Assembly (NCBI GenBank): GCA_003561495.1
Contig: PWWM01000076.1
Coordinates: 1 to 15,780, forward strand
Direction of reading: 5' to 3'
Source: Gammaproteobacteria bacterium
GTDB taxonomy: Bacteria; Pseudomonadota; Gammaproteobacteria; Xanthomonadales; Wenzhouxiangellaceae
Length of the DNA stretch: 15,780 nt
The notes below the pieces were generated by a model, which was not told the origin of the DNA, did no database searches, and saw only the letters and a list, made by a program, of their open reading frames with translations. Position 1 is the first letter of the stretch; every line of letters starts with the position of its first letter. Position numbers and translations under genes: made by a program. Positions 1-6,892 of the stretch are shown here, piece by piece.

Positions 1-917
1 GGCAGGCTGACGGTCGCCTGCAGGGGCTCGGCCTGCGGATCGTAAACCTCGACCTGGGCGGCGGACTGGTTGAGCAGGTACAAGCGACCATCGGTCGGAT
101 GCACGGCAGCGGTGAAGTAATTGCCCGTTCCGGTCGAGAATGTCGACAGCACGGTGTCGCTGGCGGTGTCGATGACCGCAACATTACCGGACGGGTCAAG
201 CATGTAGGCCCGTTGCGCACTGCCCGGATCCACCGAGACATGCCAGCCGGCGGCAGAAACCGTGGCATCGATACTCGCGTTGACCGGATCGATGACGCTC
301 AGCTCATTCGGCGACCAGGTGGGTACGTACAGCCGGTTCTGGGTGGTATCCAGGTCGATTCCGTTGGTGCTGATCACATCGGCTGTCACCGAATCATCCA
401 GGCTCAAGGGATCGGGATCCAGGATATGGATATCACCGAGCGAATTATCGGCGACCAGCACGCGATCGCCACCGGCATCCATGATGATGTCAATGAACCA
501 GGCGCCGGCGATCAATAGCGAATCAACCACCGCTTCGCTTTGCAGATCGATTCTGAGCACTTCGGCTTGCGGATTGCAGCCGACGTAGAGAAACTCGGCC
601 GCCGGATCCAGCGCCAGCACCGAGTCATTGGTGCAATCCGGCAGTGCGATCGTGCTGATCACGGCCAGCGCCTGGGTATCGACCACGCTGACCCCGTCGC
701 TGGAAAAGAAATAGGCCCGATCGTTGGCGCCGATGGCCACGCTCCAGGCCTGGGTCCCGACGTTGATCGAGTTGGCGATCAACGTGTCGGTGGCCGTGTC
801 GATCACGGCGACGTTGCCGCTGTTGTAGTCAGTCAAATAAGCCCTGGCATTGGCCAGACACGAGGTACTGATGACCATACTGATGCCCAAGCACACCAGG
901 AAACCGATCCCTCTCAT
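1..917 (-). CDS. Secreted YVTN/YncE-type beta-propeller protein (C-terminus outside window)
   Basis: Reading the minus strand from the ATG at 917 gives an open frame of 305 codons that runs off the left edge, so only the N-terminal part is present. Residues 1-24 look like a Sec signal peptide: a short basic start, a hydrophobic core, and an Ala-Asn-Ala cleavage site near 22-24. Cys20 lacks a proper lipobox, so a lipoprotein is unlikely. The mature part is built from blades with the YVTN-type signature: GNVAVIDTATDT at 34-45 recurs almost unchanged as GNVAVIDTASDT at 244-255, with weaker copies around 76-90 and 203-220. Cys95 and Cys114 could form a disulfide. Such propellers are exported and often have unknown ligands or scaffold roles; no specific function can be given. 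The start is supported by GGGAG at 926-930, 8 nt upstream of the ATG. Confidence 0.85.
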   Translation of the reverse strand, partial: MRGIGFLVCLGISMVISTSCLANARAYLTDYNSGNVAVIDTATDTLIANSINVGTQAWSVAIGANDRAYFFSSDGVSVVDTQALAVISTIALPDCTNDSVLALDPAAEFLYVGCNPQAEVLRIDLQSEAVVDSLLIAGAWFIDIIMDAGGDRVLVADNSLGDIHILDPDPLSLDDSVTADVISTNGIDLDTTQNRLYVPTWSPNELSVIDPVNASIDATVSAAGWHVSVDPGSAQRAYMLDPSGNVAVIDTASDTVLSTFSTGTGNYFTAAVHPTDGRLYLLNQSAAQVEVYDPQAEPLQATVSL

Positions 918-937
918 CAAATGCACTCCCTGTTCTG

Positions 938-965
938 ATTTTACGAATCACTCAACCGGCGCCAA
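938..965 (-). promoter_or_regulatory. Possible sigma70 promoter of the beta-propeller gene
   Basis: On the minus strand, TTGGCG (965-960) and TAAAAT (943-938) are separated by 16 bp. A start near 931 would leave a short leader carrying the GGGAG ribosome-binding site. The -35 lies just past the end of the DUF427 gene, so the propeller gene could be transcribed independently. This is a motif match only. Confidence 0.35.
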
Positions 966-970
966 AAGCA

Positions 971-1465
971 CTACCAGCCGCGGGTTCCCGGACCTCCCTT
1001 GAAGGGGCCCTTGACCCATGAAAGGATCCAGCCGCCGTAGAAATCGCCCTCCTGCGGCTTGACTCGTTCACCGGCCACGAAGCAGGCCTCCACCCGTCCT
1101 GCATAAAACGACAAATGGTCGCGAATCCTGCCATCGACCGGATCAGGATAGGCCCAGCAGGCATCGTGGACCAATCCCGATCGGCCCCGCAAATGCCAGT
1201 ATCGAGCCTGCCCTTTCCATTCGCAGAAGGTCCGGGTCTGGCTGGGGACCAGGCGACTGACGTCCACCGCTTCGGGTGGAAAGTAGAAGCACGGCGGATG
1301 CGAAGTCTCGAGCACCCGCACTCCTCGGTTGGTCTCAGCCAGCACCTGGCCATCATGCGTAATCTTCAATGTCCAGTCAATCGGCTCGATGCGCGGTGGA
1401 CGAGGATAATCCCAGACCGATTCGGATATCGGTAGCGTGGGCTCATTCGGAGAAGATGGTTTCAT
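971..1465 (-). CDS. DUF427 domain protein
   Basis: This 164-residue protein matches the DUF427 family (PF04248) over nearly its whole length. Visible family hallmarks are VWDYPRPPRIEP near residue 17, the block RVLETSHPPCFYFPPE around 49-64, TFCEWKGQARYW around 79-90, a YPDP motif, and a C-terminal FYAGRVEAC...FYGGW segment. The fold is a small all-beta domain found widely in bacteria and fungi. I know of no established biochemical role. There is no signal peptide, so it should be cytoplasmic. The ATG at 1465 gives the expected family N-terminus, although no good ribosome-binding site precedes it. It is followed by the propeller gene 53 bp downstream, and the membrane protein gene at 1654 is divergent. 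Confidence 0.88.
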   Translation of the reverse strand: MKPSSPNEPTLPISESVWDYPRPPRIEPIDWTLKITHDGQVLAETNRGVRVLETSHPPCFYFPPEAVDVSRLVPSQTRTFCEWKGQARYWHLRGRSGLVHDACWAYPDPVDGRIRDHLSFYAGRVEACFVAGERVKPQEGDFYGGWILSWVKGPFKGGPGTRGW

Positions 1466-1541
1466 GGTTTGCTAATATGGCGTTTGACTCTCAGATCATA
1501 GGCGGTTGTCCGTGAGACCATTGTTGACAGTGCTTGCCCTG

Positions 1542-1563
1542 CGCTGGCTGGAGCCAGCCAGCG
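1542..1563. repeat. Perfect 10-bp inverted repeat in the divergent intergenic region
   Basis: CGCTGGCTGG (1542-1551) and CCAGCCAGCG (1554-1563) are exact reverse complements around the two bases AG. It lies in the 188-bp space between the DUF427 gene (minus) and the membrane protein gene (plus). It could be an operator, or a 9-bp hairpin in either leader. There is no following T-run for a terminator. A TTGACA lies at 1524-1529 but no -10 sits at the right distance, so I do not call a promoter. Confidence 0.5.
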
Positions 1564-1653
1564 AACAATCCGAATTGCCCGGCTTGTCGCCTTCCGAGTC
1601 CCAAACGCTGCAGCAAGCCGGTAGAAAAATTCAAAGCCTGTTAAGGTAAGCCC

Positions 1654-2169
1654 ATGCACCCACCTCCTCAGCCGCCGACCAGGACCGAACGGATCAGCCG
1701 ACAGGTTATGGTGATCCTTCGCTTCGTTTTCTTCCTGCTGATCTTCTACCTGCTGCTCTCGATTGCAGCCGGCTTGCTGATTCCGGGCGACGTGGTCGGC
1801 CGTTACACACTGATGACCGAACGCGGAGAAAGCTGCTCCGACCTGGAAACTCGCCTGCAGGCCTTCAATGTCAACCAGGTTCGCTACCGGGTCGTGCCGG
1901 GCGCGATCGGCGAACTCGGAGACGAGGTCGGTAACGGCACCCTGTGCTGGCTGGAAATCAAGGGGGTGCCTGAAAACGGAGTCGGCGATGCGGCCGCCCC
2001 GCTCTTCGAGGCCGCGGTGCGCAAGGCCGATGGACCGTTGGATATTCAACGAACTTATCAGCCACGCTTTGGCCAGGTCGAATCCATCGCCGTGTGGCTG
2101 CTTTCCGGGCTGCTGGCGCTTGTGATCTCCCTCAGGCGTTCCCGTCAATCGGACAAGGACGGCGAGTGA
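1654..2169 (+). CDS. Hypothetical two-pass inner-membrane protein
   Basis: I do not recognise this 171-residue protein. It has a proline-rich basic N-terminus, a strong transmembrane segment at about 19-43, a central domain of roughly 100 residues, a second membrane segment at about 144-161, and a basic tail (RRSRQSDKDGE). The positive-inside rule puts both ends in the cytoplasm and the central domain in the periplasm. Cys61 and Cys98 are its only cysteines and could form a disulfide there. The start is supported by AAGG at 1643-1646, 7 nt before the ATG, and by an in-frame stop just upstream. The opposite-strand frame over the same bases is longer but is rich in His, Gln and Arg and has no recognisable domain, so I prefer this strand. 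The gene converges on acnD with a 17-bp gap. Confidence 0.7.
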   Translation: MHPPPQPPTRTERISRQVMVILRFVFFLLIFYLLLSIAAGLLIPGDVVGRYTLMTERGESCSDLETRLQAFNVNQVRYRVVPGAIGELGDEVGNGTLCWLEIKGVPENGVGDAAAPLFEAAVRKADGPLDIQRTYQPRFGQVESIAVWLLSGLLALVISLRRSRQSDKDGE

Positions 2170-2186
2170 GCCGAAAGAAACTTCGA

Positions 2187-4787
2187 TCAGGCTGCGGCCG
2201 ACTCCTCGAGAAAATCCTGGGCAAAGCGCTGCAATACACCCCCGGCTGAGTAGATCGACACCTCTTCGGCCGTATCGAGACGGCACTTGACCGGGATTTC
2301 GACGGATTCACCACTGTTGCGGTGAATGACCAGGGTGAGTAGAACACCAGCAGCCGGTTCGCCCTTGACATCGAAGGTTTCGCTGCCGTCGATGTTCAGC
2401 GACTTGCGGTCGTGTCCATCGGTGAATTCCAGCGGCAACACGCCCATGCCGATCAGGTTGGTGCGGTGAATGCGCTCGAAGCCTTCGGCGACGATGGCCT
2501 CGACACCGGCCAGGCGCACGCCCTTGGCGGCCCAGTCACGCGAAGAACCCTGGCCGTAATCCTTGCCGGCAATGACGATCAATGGCTGCATTCTTTGCAT
2601 GTAGGTTTCGATGGCGTCCCACATGCGCATCACCTTGCCTTCGGGCTCGAGCCGGGTCAATGAACCCTGCTTGACTTCACCATCGACCACGGCCATATGG
2701 TTGATCAGGCGCGGGTTGGCGAAGGTGGCGCGCTGAGCGGTCAGGTGATCGCCGCGGTGGGTGGCGTAGGAATTGAAGTCTTCTTCCGGCAAACCCATTT
2801 TCGCCAGATATTCACCGGCCGCACTATCAGCCATGATGGCATTGGACGGGGACAGATGGTCAGTGGTGATGTTGTCACCCAGCACGGCCAAGGGACGCAT
2901 ACCGGTCAGCGTGGGTTCGGCGGCCAGCGCACCTTCCCAGTACGGCGGGCGACGGATGTAGGTGCTTTGCGGGCGCCAGTCATAAAGCGGATCGACCTTC
3001 TTGATGCGCTTGAACTGCTGACCGAACATTGGCTCGTAGACTTTCCTGAAATGCTCGGGCTTGACGCTTTGTTCGACAATGGCGTCGATCTCTTCATCGC
3101 TGGGCCACAGGTCCTTGAGCGTGACCGGGTTACCGTCGGCGTCTTCGCCGAGAACATCCTTTTCGATATCAAAGCGCACCGAACCGGCAATGGCATAGGC
3201 CACCACCAGGGCCGGCGAGGCCAGGAAGGCCTGCTTGGCATAGGGATGAATACGGCCGTCGAAATTGCGATTGCCGGACAGCACGGCCACCGAGTAAAGG
3301 TCGCGGTCGATGATTTCCTGTTGAATCTTCGGATCCAGCGCGCCACTCATGCCGTTGCAGGTGGTGCAGGCAAAGGCGACGATGCCGAAGCCGAGTTTTT
3401 CCAGTTCATCAAGCAAGCCGGCCTCTTCCAGGTACAGGCGAACGGCAATCGAGCCGGGGGCGAAAGAGGACTTGACCCAGGGCTGGCGGGTCAGGCCCAG
3501 TTCATTGGCTTTTTTCGCCAGCAACCCGGCCGCAATCACGTTGCGCGGGTTGGAGGTATTGGTGCAACTGGTAATGGCGGCAATGATCACCGCGCCGTCG
3601 GGCATGGACCCATCGGCCGGCAACTCGTAGGGTCCGGCAATGCCGGCGGTGGACAGGTCGGTAGTGGAAACACGCTTGTGCGGACTGGACGGCCCGGCGA
3701 CATTGCGCTCCACTTGAGATAGATCGAATTCGAGGACGCGCTCGTACTCGGCATTGGCGAGGTCGTCAGCCCAGATGCCGGTGTGTCGGGCATAATCCTC
3801 GACCAGCTTGACGTGCGCGTCTTCGCGGCCGGTCAGCTTGAGATAGTCAATGGTTTGCTCGTCGATATGGAACATGGCCGCGGTCGCACCGTATTCCGGA
3901 GTCATGTTGGAAATGGTGGCCCGATCGCCCACGGTGAGCGTGCGCGCACCGTCACCGAAAAACTCCAGCCACGCGCCGACCACGCGTTCCCTGCGCAGGA
4001 ATTCGGTCAGTGCCAGCACGATGTCGGTGGCCGTGATGCCCGGAGCGGCCTTGCCGGTGAGCTTGACGCCGACGATGTCGGGCAGACGCAGGTATGAAGC
4101 GCGACCCAGCATGACGTTTTCGGCTTCAAGCCCGCCCACGCCAATGGCGATCACGCCAAGCGCACACACGTGGGGGGTGTGCGAATCGGTGCCGACCAGG
4201 GTGTCGGGGAAAGCGACCCCATCGCGCACTTCGACAACCGTGCACATGCGCTCCAGGTTGATCTGGTGCATGATGCCGTTGCCCGGTGGAATGACATCAA
4301 CATTGTCGAAGGCCTCCTTGGTCCAGTTGATGAAATCGAACCGGTCGGCGTTACGGCGTTCCTCGATCTCACGGTTCTTTTCGAAGGCATCCTTTTCGAA
4401 CCCGGCATGCTCGACGGCCAGGGAGTGGTCAACGATCAACTGCACCGGCACGACCGGATTGACCTGGGCCGGGTCGCCACCCTTTTCAGCAATGGCATCA
4501 CGCAACCCGGCCAGGTCAACCAGTGCGGTCTGACCGAGAATGTCATGGCAGACCACCCGTGCCGGAAACCATGGGAAATCCCGCTCGCGCTTGCGTTCGA
4601 TGATCTGCTTGAGGCTCTCCGTCAGCTCGCCGGGCGGACAACGCCGGACCAGGTTTTCGGCCAGCACGCGTGAAACGTAGGGCAGACCATCCCAGGCGCC
4701 CGGGGCAATATCCTCGATTGCAGCGCGGGCATCAAAGAATTCCAGGTCGGTACCGGGCAGGTTCTTGCGATAGGGGCGTTGGGTCAT
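2187..4787 (-). CDS. acnD: Fe-S-dependent 2-methylisocitrate dehydratase AcnD
   Basis: This 866-residue member of the aconitase superfamily would dehydrate 2-methylcitrate in the methylcitrate cycle, which removes propionyl-CoA; in AcnD organisms PrpF then isomerises the product. The [4Fe-4S] cluster ligands are visible as Cys408 (in ITSCTNT) and Cys474/Cys477 (in CTTCNG). Other conserved sites are TDSHTPH around 200-206, DHS at 120-122 and, in the C-terminal swivel domain, QGSSRDW around 746-752. The N-terminus (YRKNLPGTDLEFF), the block FPWFPARVVCHDILGQTALVDL and IPPGNGIMHQINLE follow AcnD rather than AcnA as I know them. Length is normal for AcnD. Usual partners prpC and prpF are absent here; the upstream neighbour is a membrane hydrolase 31 bp away on the same strand. 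Only a weak AAGAG precedes the ATG. Some aconitase activity on citrate is possible. Confidence 0.9.
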   Translation of the reverse strand: MTQRPYRKNLPGTDLEFFDARAAIEDIAPGAWDGLPYVSRVLAENLVRRCPPGELTESLKQIIERKRERDFPWFPARVVCHDILGQTALVDLAGLRDAIAEKGGDPAQVNPVVPVQLIVDHSLAVEHAGFEKDAFEKNREIEERRNADRFDFINWTKEAFDNVDVIPPGNGIMHQINLERMCTVVEVRDGVAFPDTLVGTDSHTPHVCALGVIAIGVGGLEAENVMLGRASYLRLPDIVGVKLTGKAAPGITATDIVLALTEFLRRERVVGAWLEFFGDGARTLTVGDRATISNMTPEYGATAAMFHIDEQTIDYLKLTGREDAHVKLVEDYARHTGIWADDLANAEYERVLEFDLSQVERNVAGPSSPHKRVSTTDLSTAGIAGPYELPADGSMPDGAVIIAAITSCTNTSNPRNVIAAGLLAKKANELGLTRQPWVKSSFAPGSIAVRLYLEEAGLLDELEKLGFGIVAFACTTCNGMSGALDPKIQQEIIDRDLYSVAVLSGNRNFDGRIHPYAKQAFLASPALVVAYAIAGSVRFDIEKDVLGEDADGNPVTLKDLWPSDEEIDAIVEQSVKPEHFRKVYEPMFGQQFKRIKKVDPLYDWRPQSTYIRRPPYWEGALAAEPTLTGMRPLAVLGDNITTDHLSPSNAIMADSAAGEYLAKMGLPEEDFNSYATHRGDHLTAQRATFANPRLINHMAVVDGEVKQGSLTRLEPEGKVMRMWDAIETYMQRMQPLIVIAGKDYGQGSSRDWAAKGVRLAGVEAIVAEGFERIHRTNLIGMGVLPLEFTDGHDRKSLNIDGSETFDVKGEPAAGVLLTLVIHRNSGESVEIPVKCRLDTAEEVSIYSAGGVLQRFAQDFLEESAAA

Positions 4788-4819
4788 GGGAAGCTCTTGG
4801 CGTAAGGGCGAGTTTTCAT
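4784..4819 (-). CDS. Candidate 11-codon coupling micro-ORF between the hydrolase gene and acnD
   Basis: The bases between the two genes form one short frame, MKTRPYAKSFP. Its ATG overlaps the hydrolase stop (TGATG at 4821-4817) and its TGA overlaps the acnD start (ATGA at 4787-4784). A ribosome finishing the hydrolase could therefore restart here and deliver itself to the acnD start. The peptide resembles the AcnD N-terminus MTQRPYRKNLP (6 of 11 identical in register), which hints at a duplicated or older start. It is short enough for all of this to be chance. Confidence 0.25.
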   Translation of the reverse strand: MKTRPYAKSFP

Positions 4820-6486
4820 CAGTTCAAATCTCCTATTTCGGCCTTGAGGCGCTCGATTTCAAGCGCATCCCAGCCATCCGGCTCGGTCAGGGCATGCCAG
4901 GCATCGATGTAATGCTCGGTAGCATAGGCATGACCATAGCCGATCGGCGCTGTTTCGGCCGCGGCAATGTCGGCCGCCAGTTGCAGCGTGGTCACGACCG
5001 GGAACCAGCGCAGGCTGGGTGAGACATCCGGGCCGCGCGGACCACTCATCCACTGCGGTTCGCGATAGACCGAGCGCGGCTCGAAGAAGGTAATCGGATC
5101 ACTGGCATACTGGAGGTAGACGATGCGAAACGGGCCCCACTCGGCATCGTGGTCCGCCAGGGTATTGTGCTGGTTGGTGAAGCGGATCACCGCACCCTCT
5201 CGAAACACCGGCAACCAAGCCGGTGTACCCCGGTCGCGCTGGGCGGTCACCCACTGCCAGGTGTCGCTGCGAAATGGCGGGCCGCTCCAGAGCGCACCGT
5301 GAATGGGGTCACCGACGATGTCCCACACATCGGCCGAGCGTTCCGAATTCAGCGCCCCCAGGCTCAGGCCGAACAAATACAGGCGCGGACGGGTTTCTCG
5401 GGGCAACTGCTGCCAGTGATGGTAGACCGCCTGAAACACCGATCGGGCGGTCTCTGAACCGTAATCGGCCTGGGCCAGCAATGACAACCAGCTCGGCAGG
5501 TAGGAATACTGCACGGCCACGCTGGCGACATCTCCACGATGCAGGTATTCCAGGCTGTTGATGCCGCCCGGGTCCACCCAGCCGGTGCCGGTCGGCGTGG
5601 CAATCACCAGGGTGGAGCGCTCGAAAGCACCGACTCGCTGCATCTCGGCCAGAGCCAGTTCGGTGCGCTCCTCGATCGTTTCAGCGCTGTTGAGCCCGAC
5701 ATAGATCCGGATCGGATCCATGGCCTCATTCAGCCCGAATGCTTCGAGATCCTCGCGAGTCGGACCACGGGCGATATGGCGCCTGCCCTGGCGACCCAGG
5801 TCGTCCCAGTCCAGCAGCGATTCGGCGCTGCCCGTGCGCGCCGGGTTTGTCGGCGGGTCAAGTTCGGCCTCGACCAGAGTATCGAGCTGACGGAACGAGG
5901 CATCGAAACTGTTGAGCACCCAGCTGGCGAGTACGCCATTGATGAGGGCCCAGAACACAAACACGGTGGTCGCCAGACCAGCCAGCCAGGCGATGCGCTG
6001 CGGCACCACGCGATTGTATTTTCTTGCCATCTGCCGCTTGATCCACAGGAACAGGCGGCCCAGAAACAGCAGCGCCAGGAACACCAGCAGCGCGATGACA
6101 CCGACCGAAAATGGCCGGGTGCCCTCGACCGGATCCATTTCCATCAACATCCGGACCGAGTTTTGCCACTTCGAGGCCTGAACAAGAAAACCGATGGCCA
6201 CGCCAACAAACAACACCGCCATGCCCAGCTTGATCCACAGGCGCACCCGGCCCGGTGGCACCGGCAGTTGCAGGTAATCCCACAACCAACGCAGGATCAC
6301 CCCCAGTGCATAACCGGAAGTCAGCGCCACGCCTGAAACCAATGCCTGCAGCAGGAACGGCCGAGGCACCAGGCTTGGCGTCAGGGAAAACGCGAAAAAC
6401 ACCGTGCCCAGCAACAAGCCGGTGGCCGAAAAAGACCTCAGAATTCTGAGTGGCAAGTCACGCATCATGGCAACCCATTGTCTCAC
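4819..6486 (-). CDS. Polytopic membrane alpha/beta-hydrolase (Abhydrolase_9 type)
   Basis: The 555-residue protein has about five N-terminal transmembrane segments (near 20-37, 45-67, 85-103, 127-148 and 167-190) followed by a soluble alpha/beta-hydrolase domain from about 258 to the end. This layout fits the Abhydrolase_9_N plus Abhydrolase_9 family (PF15420/PF10081). The nucleophile elbow is GLSLG with Ser375. Asp463 (in YASDP) and His519 (in GYGHAYA) are plausible triad partners, assigned by position only. The substrate is unknown; a lipid or envelope ester is a reasonable guess for a membrane-anchored serine hydrolase. The frame begins with a GTG at 6486; ATG codons at 6468 and 6465 are credible alternative starts, and none has a clear ribosome-binding site. 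acnD follows 31 bp downstream, and bfd is divergent. Confidence 0.85.
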   Translation of the reverse strand: MRQWVAMMRDLPLRILRSFSATGLLLGTVFFAFSLTPSLVPRPFLLQALVSGVALTSGYALGVILRWLWDYLQLPVPPGRVRLWIKLGMAVLFVGVAIGFLVQASKWQNSVRMLMEMDPVEGTRPFSVGVIALLVFLALLFLGRLFLWIKRQMARKYNRVVPQRIAWLAGLATTVFVFWALINGVLASWVLNSFDASFRQLDTLVEAELDPPTNPARTGSAESLLDWDDLGRQGRRHIARGPTREDLEAFGLNEAMDPIRIYVGLNSAETIEERTELALAEMQRVGAFERSTLVIATPTGTGWVDPGGINSLEYLHRGDVASVAVQYSYLPSWLSLLAQADYGSETARSVFQAVYHHWQQLPRETRPRLYLFGLSLGALNSERSADVWDIVGDPIHGALWSGPPFRSDTWQWVTAQRDRGTPAWLPVFREGAVIRFTNQHNTLADHDAEWGPFRIVYLQYASDPITFFEPRSVYREPQWMSGPRGPDVSPSLRWFPVVTTLQLAADIAAAETAPIGYGHAYATEHYIDAWHALTEPDGWDALEIERLKAEIGDLN

Positions 6487-6530
6487 GGAGACTGCGAAAA
6501 CCCCGCGCCGAACACCCTAACCCAAGGCTA

Positions 6531-6558
6531 TTGACAATGATTCGCATTCAGGTATGAT
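6531..6558 (+). promoter_or_regulatory. Strong sigma70 promoter of bfd
   Basis: TTGACA (6531-6536, perfect consensus) and TATGAT (6553-6558) are 16 bp apart. Six bases follow the -10 before the A of the bfd ATG at 6565, so the expected transcription start falls on the start codon itself. This would give a leaderless or nearly leaderless mRNA, and no Shine-Dalgarno sequence is present. A 10-bp perfect palindrome, ATGACGTCAT (6557-6566), spans the -10 end and the start codon. Confidence 0.75.
6533..6551. promoter_or_regulatory. Fur box-like operator over the bfd promoter
   Basis: The 19 bases starting GACAATGATT match the classical Fur consensus at 12 of 19 positions and contain the dyad AATG-N5-CATT (6536-6548). 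The site fills the -35 and spacer of the bfd promoter, where bound Fe-Fur would block RNA polymerase. Iron-repressed bfd fits known physiology, since Bfd mobilises iron from bacterioferritin when iron is scarce. Confidence 0.6.
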
Positions 6559-6564
6559 GACGTC

Positions 6565-6768
6565 ATGTATTTGTGCGTATGCAATGCCCTGAAAGAAGAC
6601 ACCGTGCGCGCGCTAGCCGAAGAAGGTCTGTCTTTCAAGGATATCTGCAATATCACCGGCTGCTCAAGCAATTGCGGCAGTTGTCAGGAATACGCCGAGG
6701 CATTCGTACTGGCTTGCCAGTCAACGTCTCGCCCCTCTACTGTCCTGCCCTTGTTTTGTCCGACCTGA
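6565..6768 (+). CDS. bfd: Bacterioferritin-associated ferredoxin
   Basis: This 67-residue protein carries the Bfd [2Fe-2S] signature: Cys4-x-Cys6 near the N-terminus, then Cys37-x2-Cys40 in NCGSC. In characterised Bfd the cluster delivers electrons to bacterioferritin haem, reducing and releasing stored iron to the cytosol. The next gene on the same strand is bfr, the partner. Four further cysteines (28, 33, 51 and 65) make it cysteine-rich, and the last 15 residues or so (from STSRP on) form a polar, proline-containing tail not typical of the compact fold. The ATG at 6565 is the natural family start although it has no ribosome-binding site; the promoter position explains this by a leaderless transcript. 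Confidence 0.92.
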   Translation: MYLCVCNALKEDTVRALAEEGLSFKDICNITGCSSNCGSCQEYAEAFVLACQSTSRPSTVLPLFCPT

Positions 6769-6892
6769 GTAGAAGCCGAACAACACGACGGTTCGAATTC
6801 GCTCCAATTCCTGGATGCTCGACCCATGAGTTCCGTTCGACAGATGACAGTTTGATATCATTGCGCCTGGAATTCAATCTGGACCCGTCAAC

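Noticed and set aside
1521..1552. Promoter with TTGACA at 1524 for the gene at 1654
   Set aside because: The bases 15-19 bp downstream (around GCTGGA) bear no resemblance to a -10 element.
1462..2286. Long minus-strand open frame (274 codons) opposite the two-pass membrane protein
   Set aside because: It overlaps the 3' end of acnD and the DUF427 start, has His/Gln/Arg-rich composition without a domain, and the plus strand gives a protein with sensible membrane topology and a ribosome-binding site.
2697..3722. 341-codon plus-strand open frame inside acnD
   Set aside because: It is the antisense shadow of a fully conserved AcnD sequence; Gly/Val/His/Gln-rich composition is typical of such shadows in GC-rich DNA.
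2187..4787. Annotation of the dehydratase as ordinary aconitase AcnA
   Set aside because: The N-terminal PYRKNLPGTDLEFF, FPWFPARVVCHDILGQTALVDL and IPPGNGIMHQINLE blocks fit AcnD; AcnA differs at each as I know it.
6769..6892. Fur box, promoter or terminator between bfd and bfr
   Set aside because: TTGATA at 6852-6857 lacks a good -10, the CGAAC/GTTCG pair (6777-6795) is only five bp without a T-run, and no Fur-like dyad stands out.
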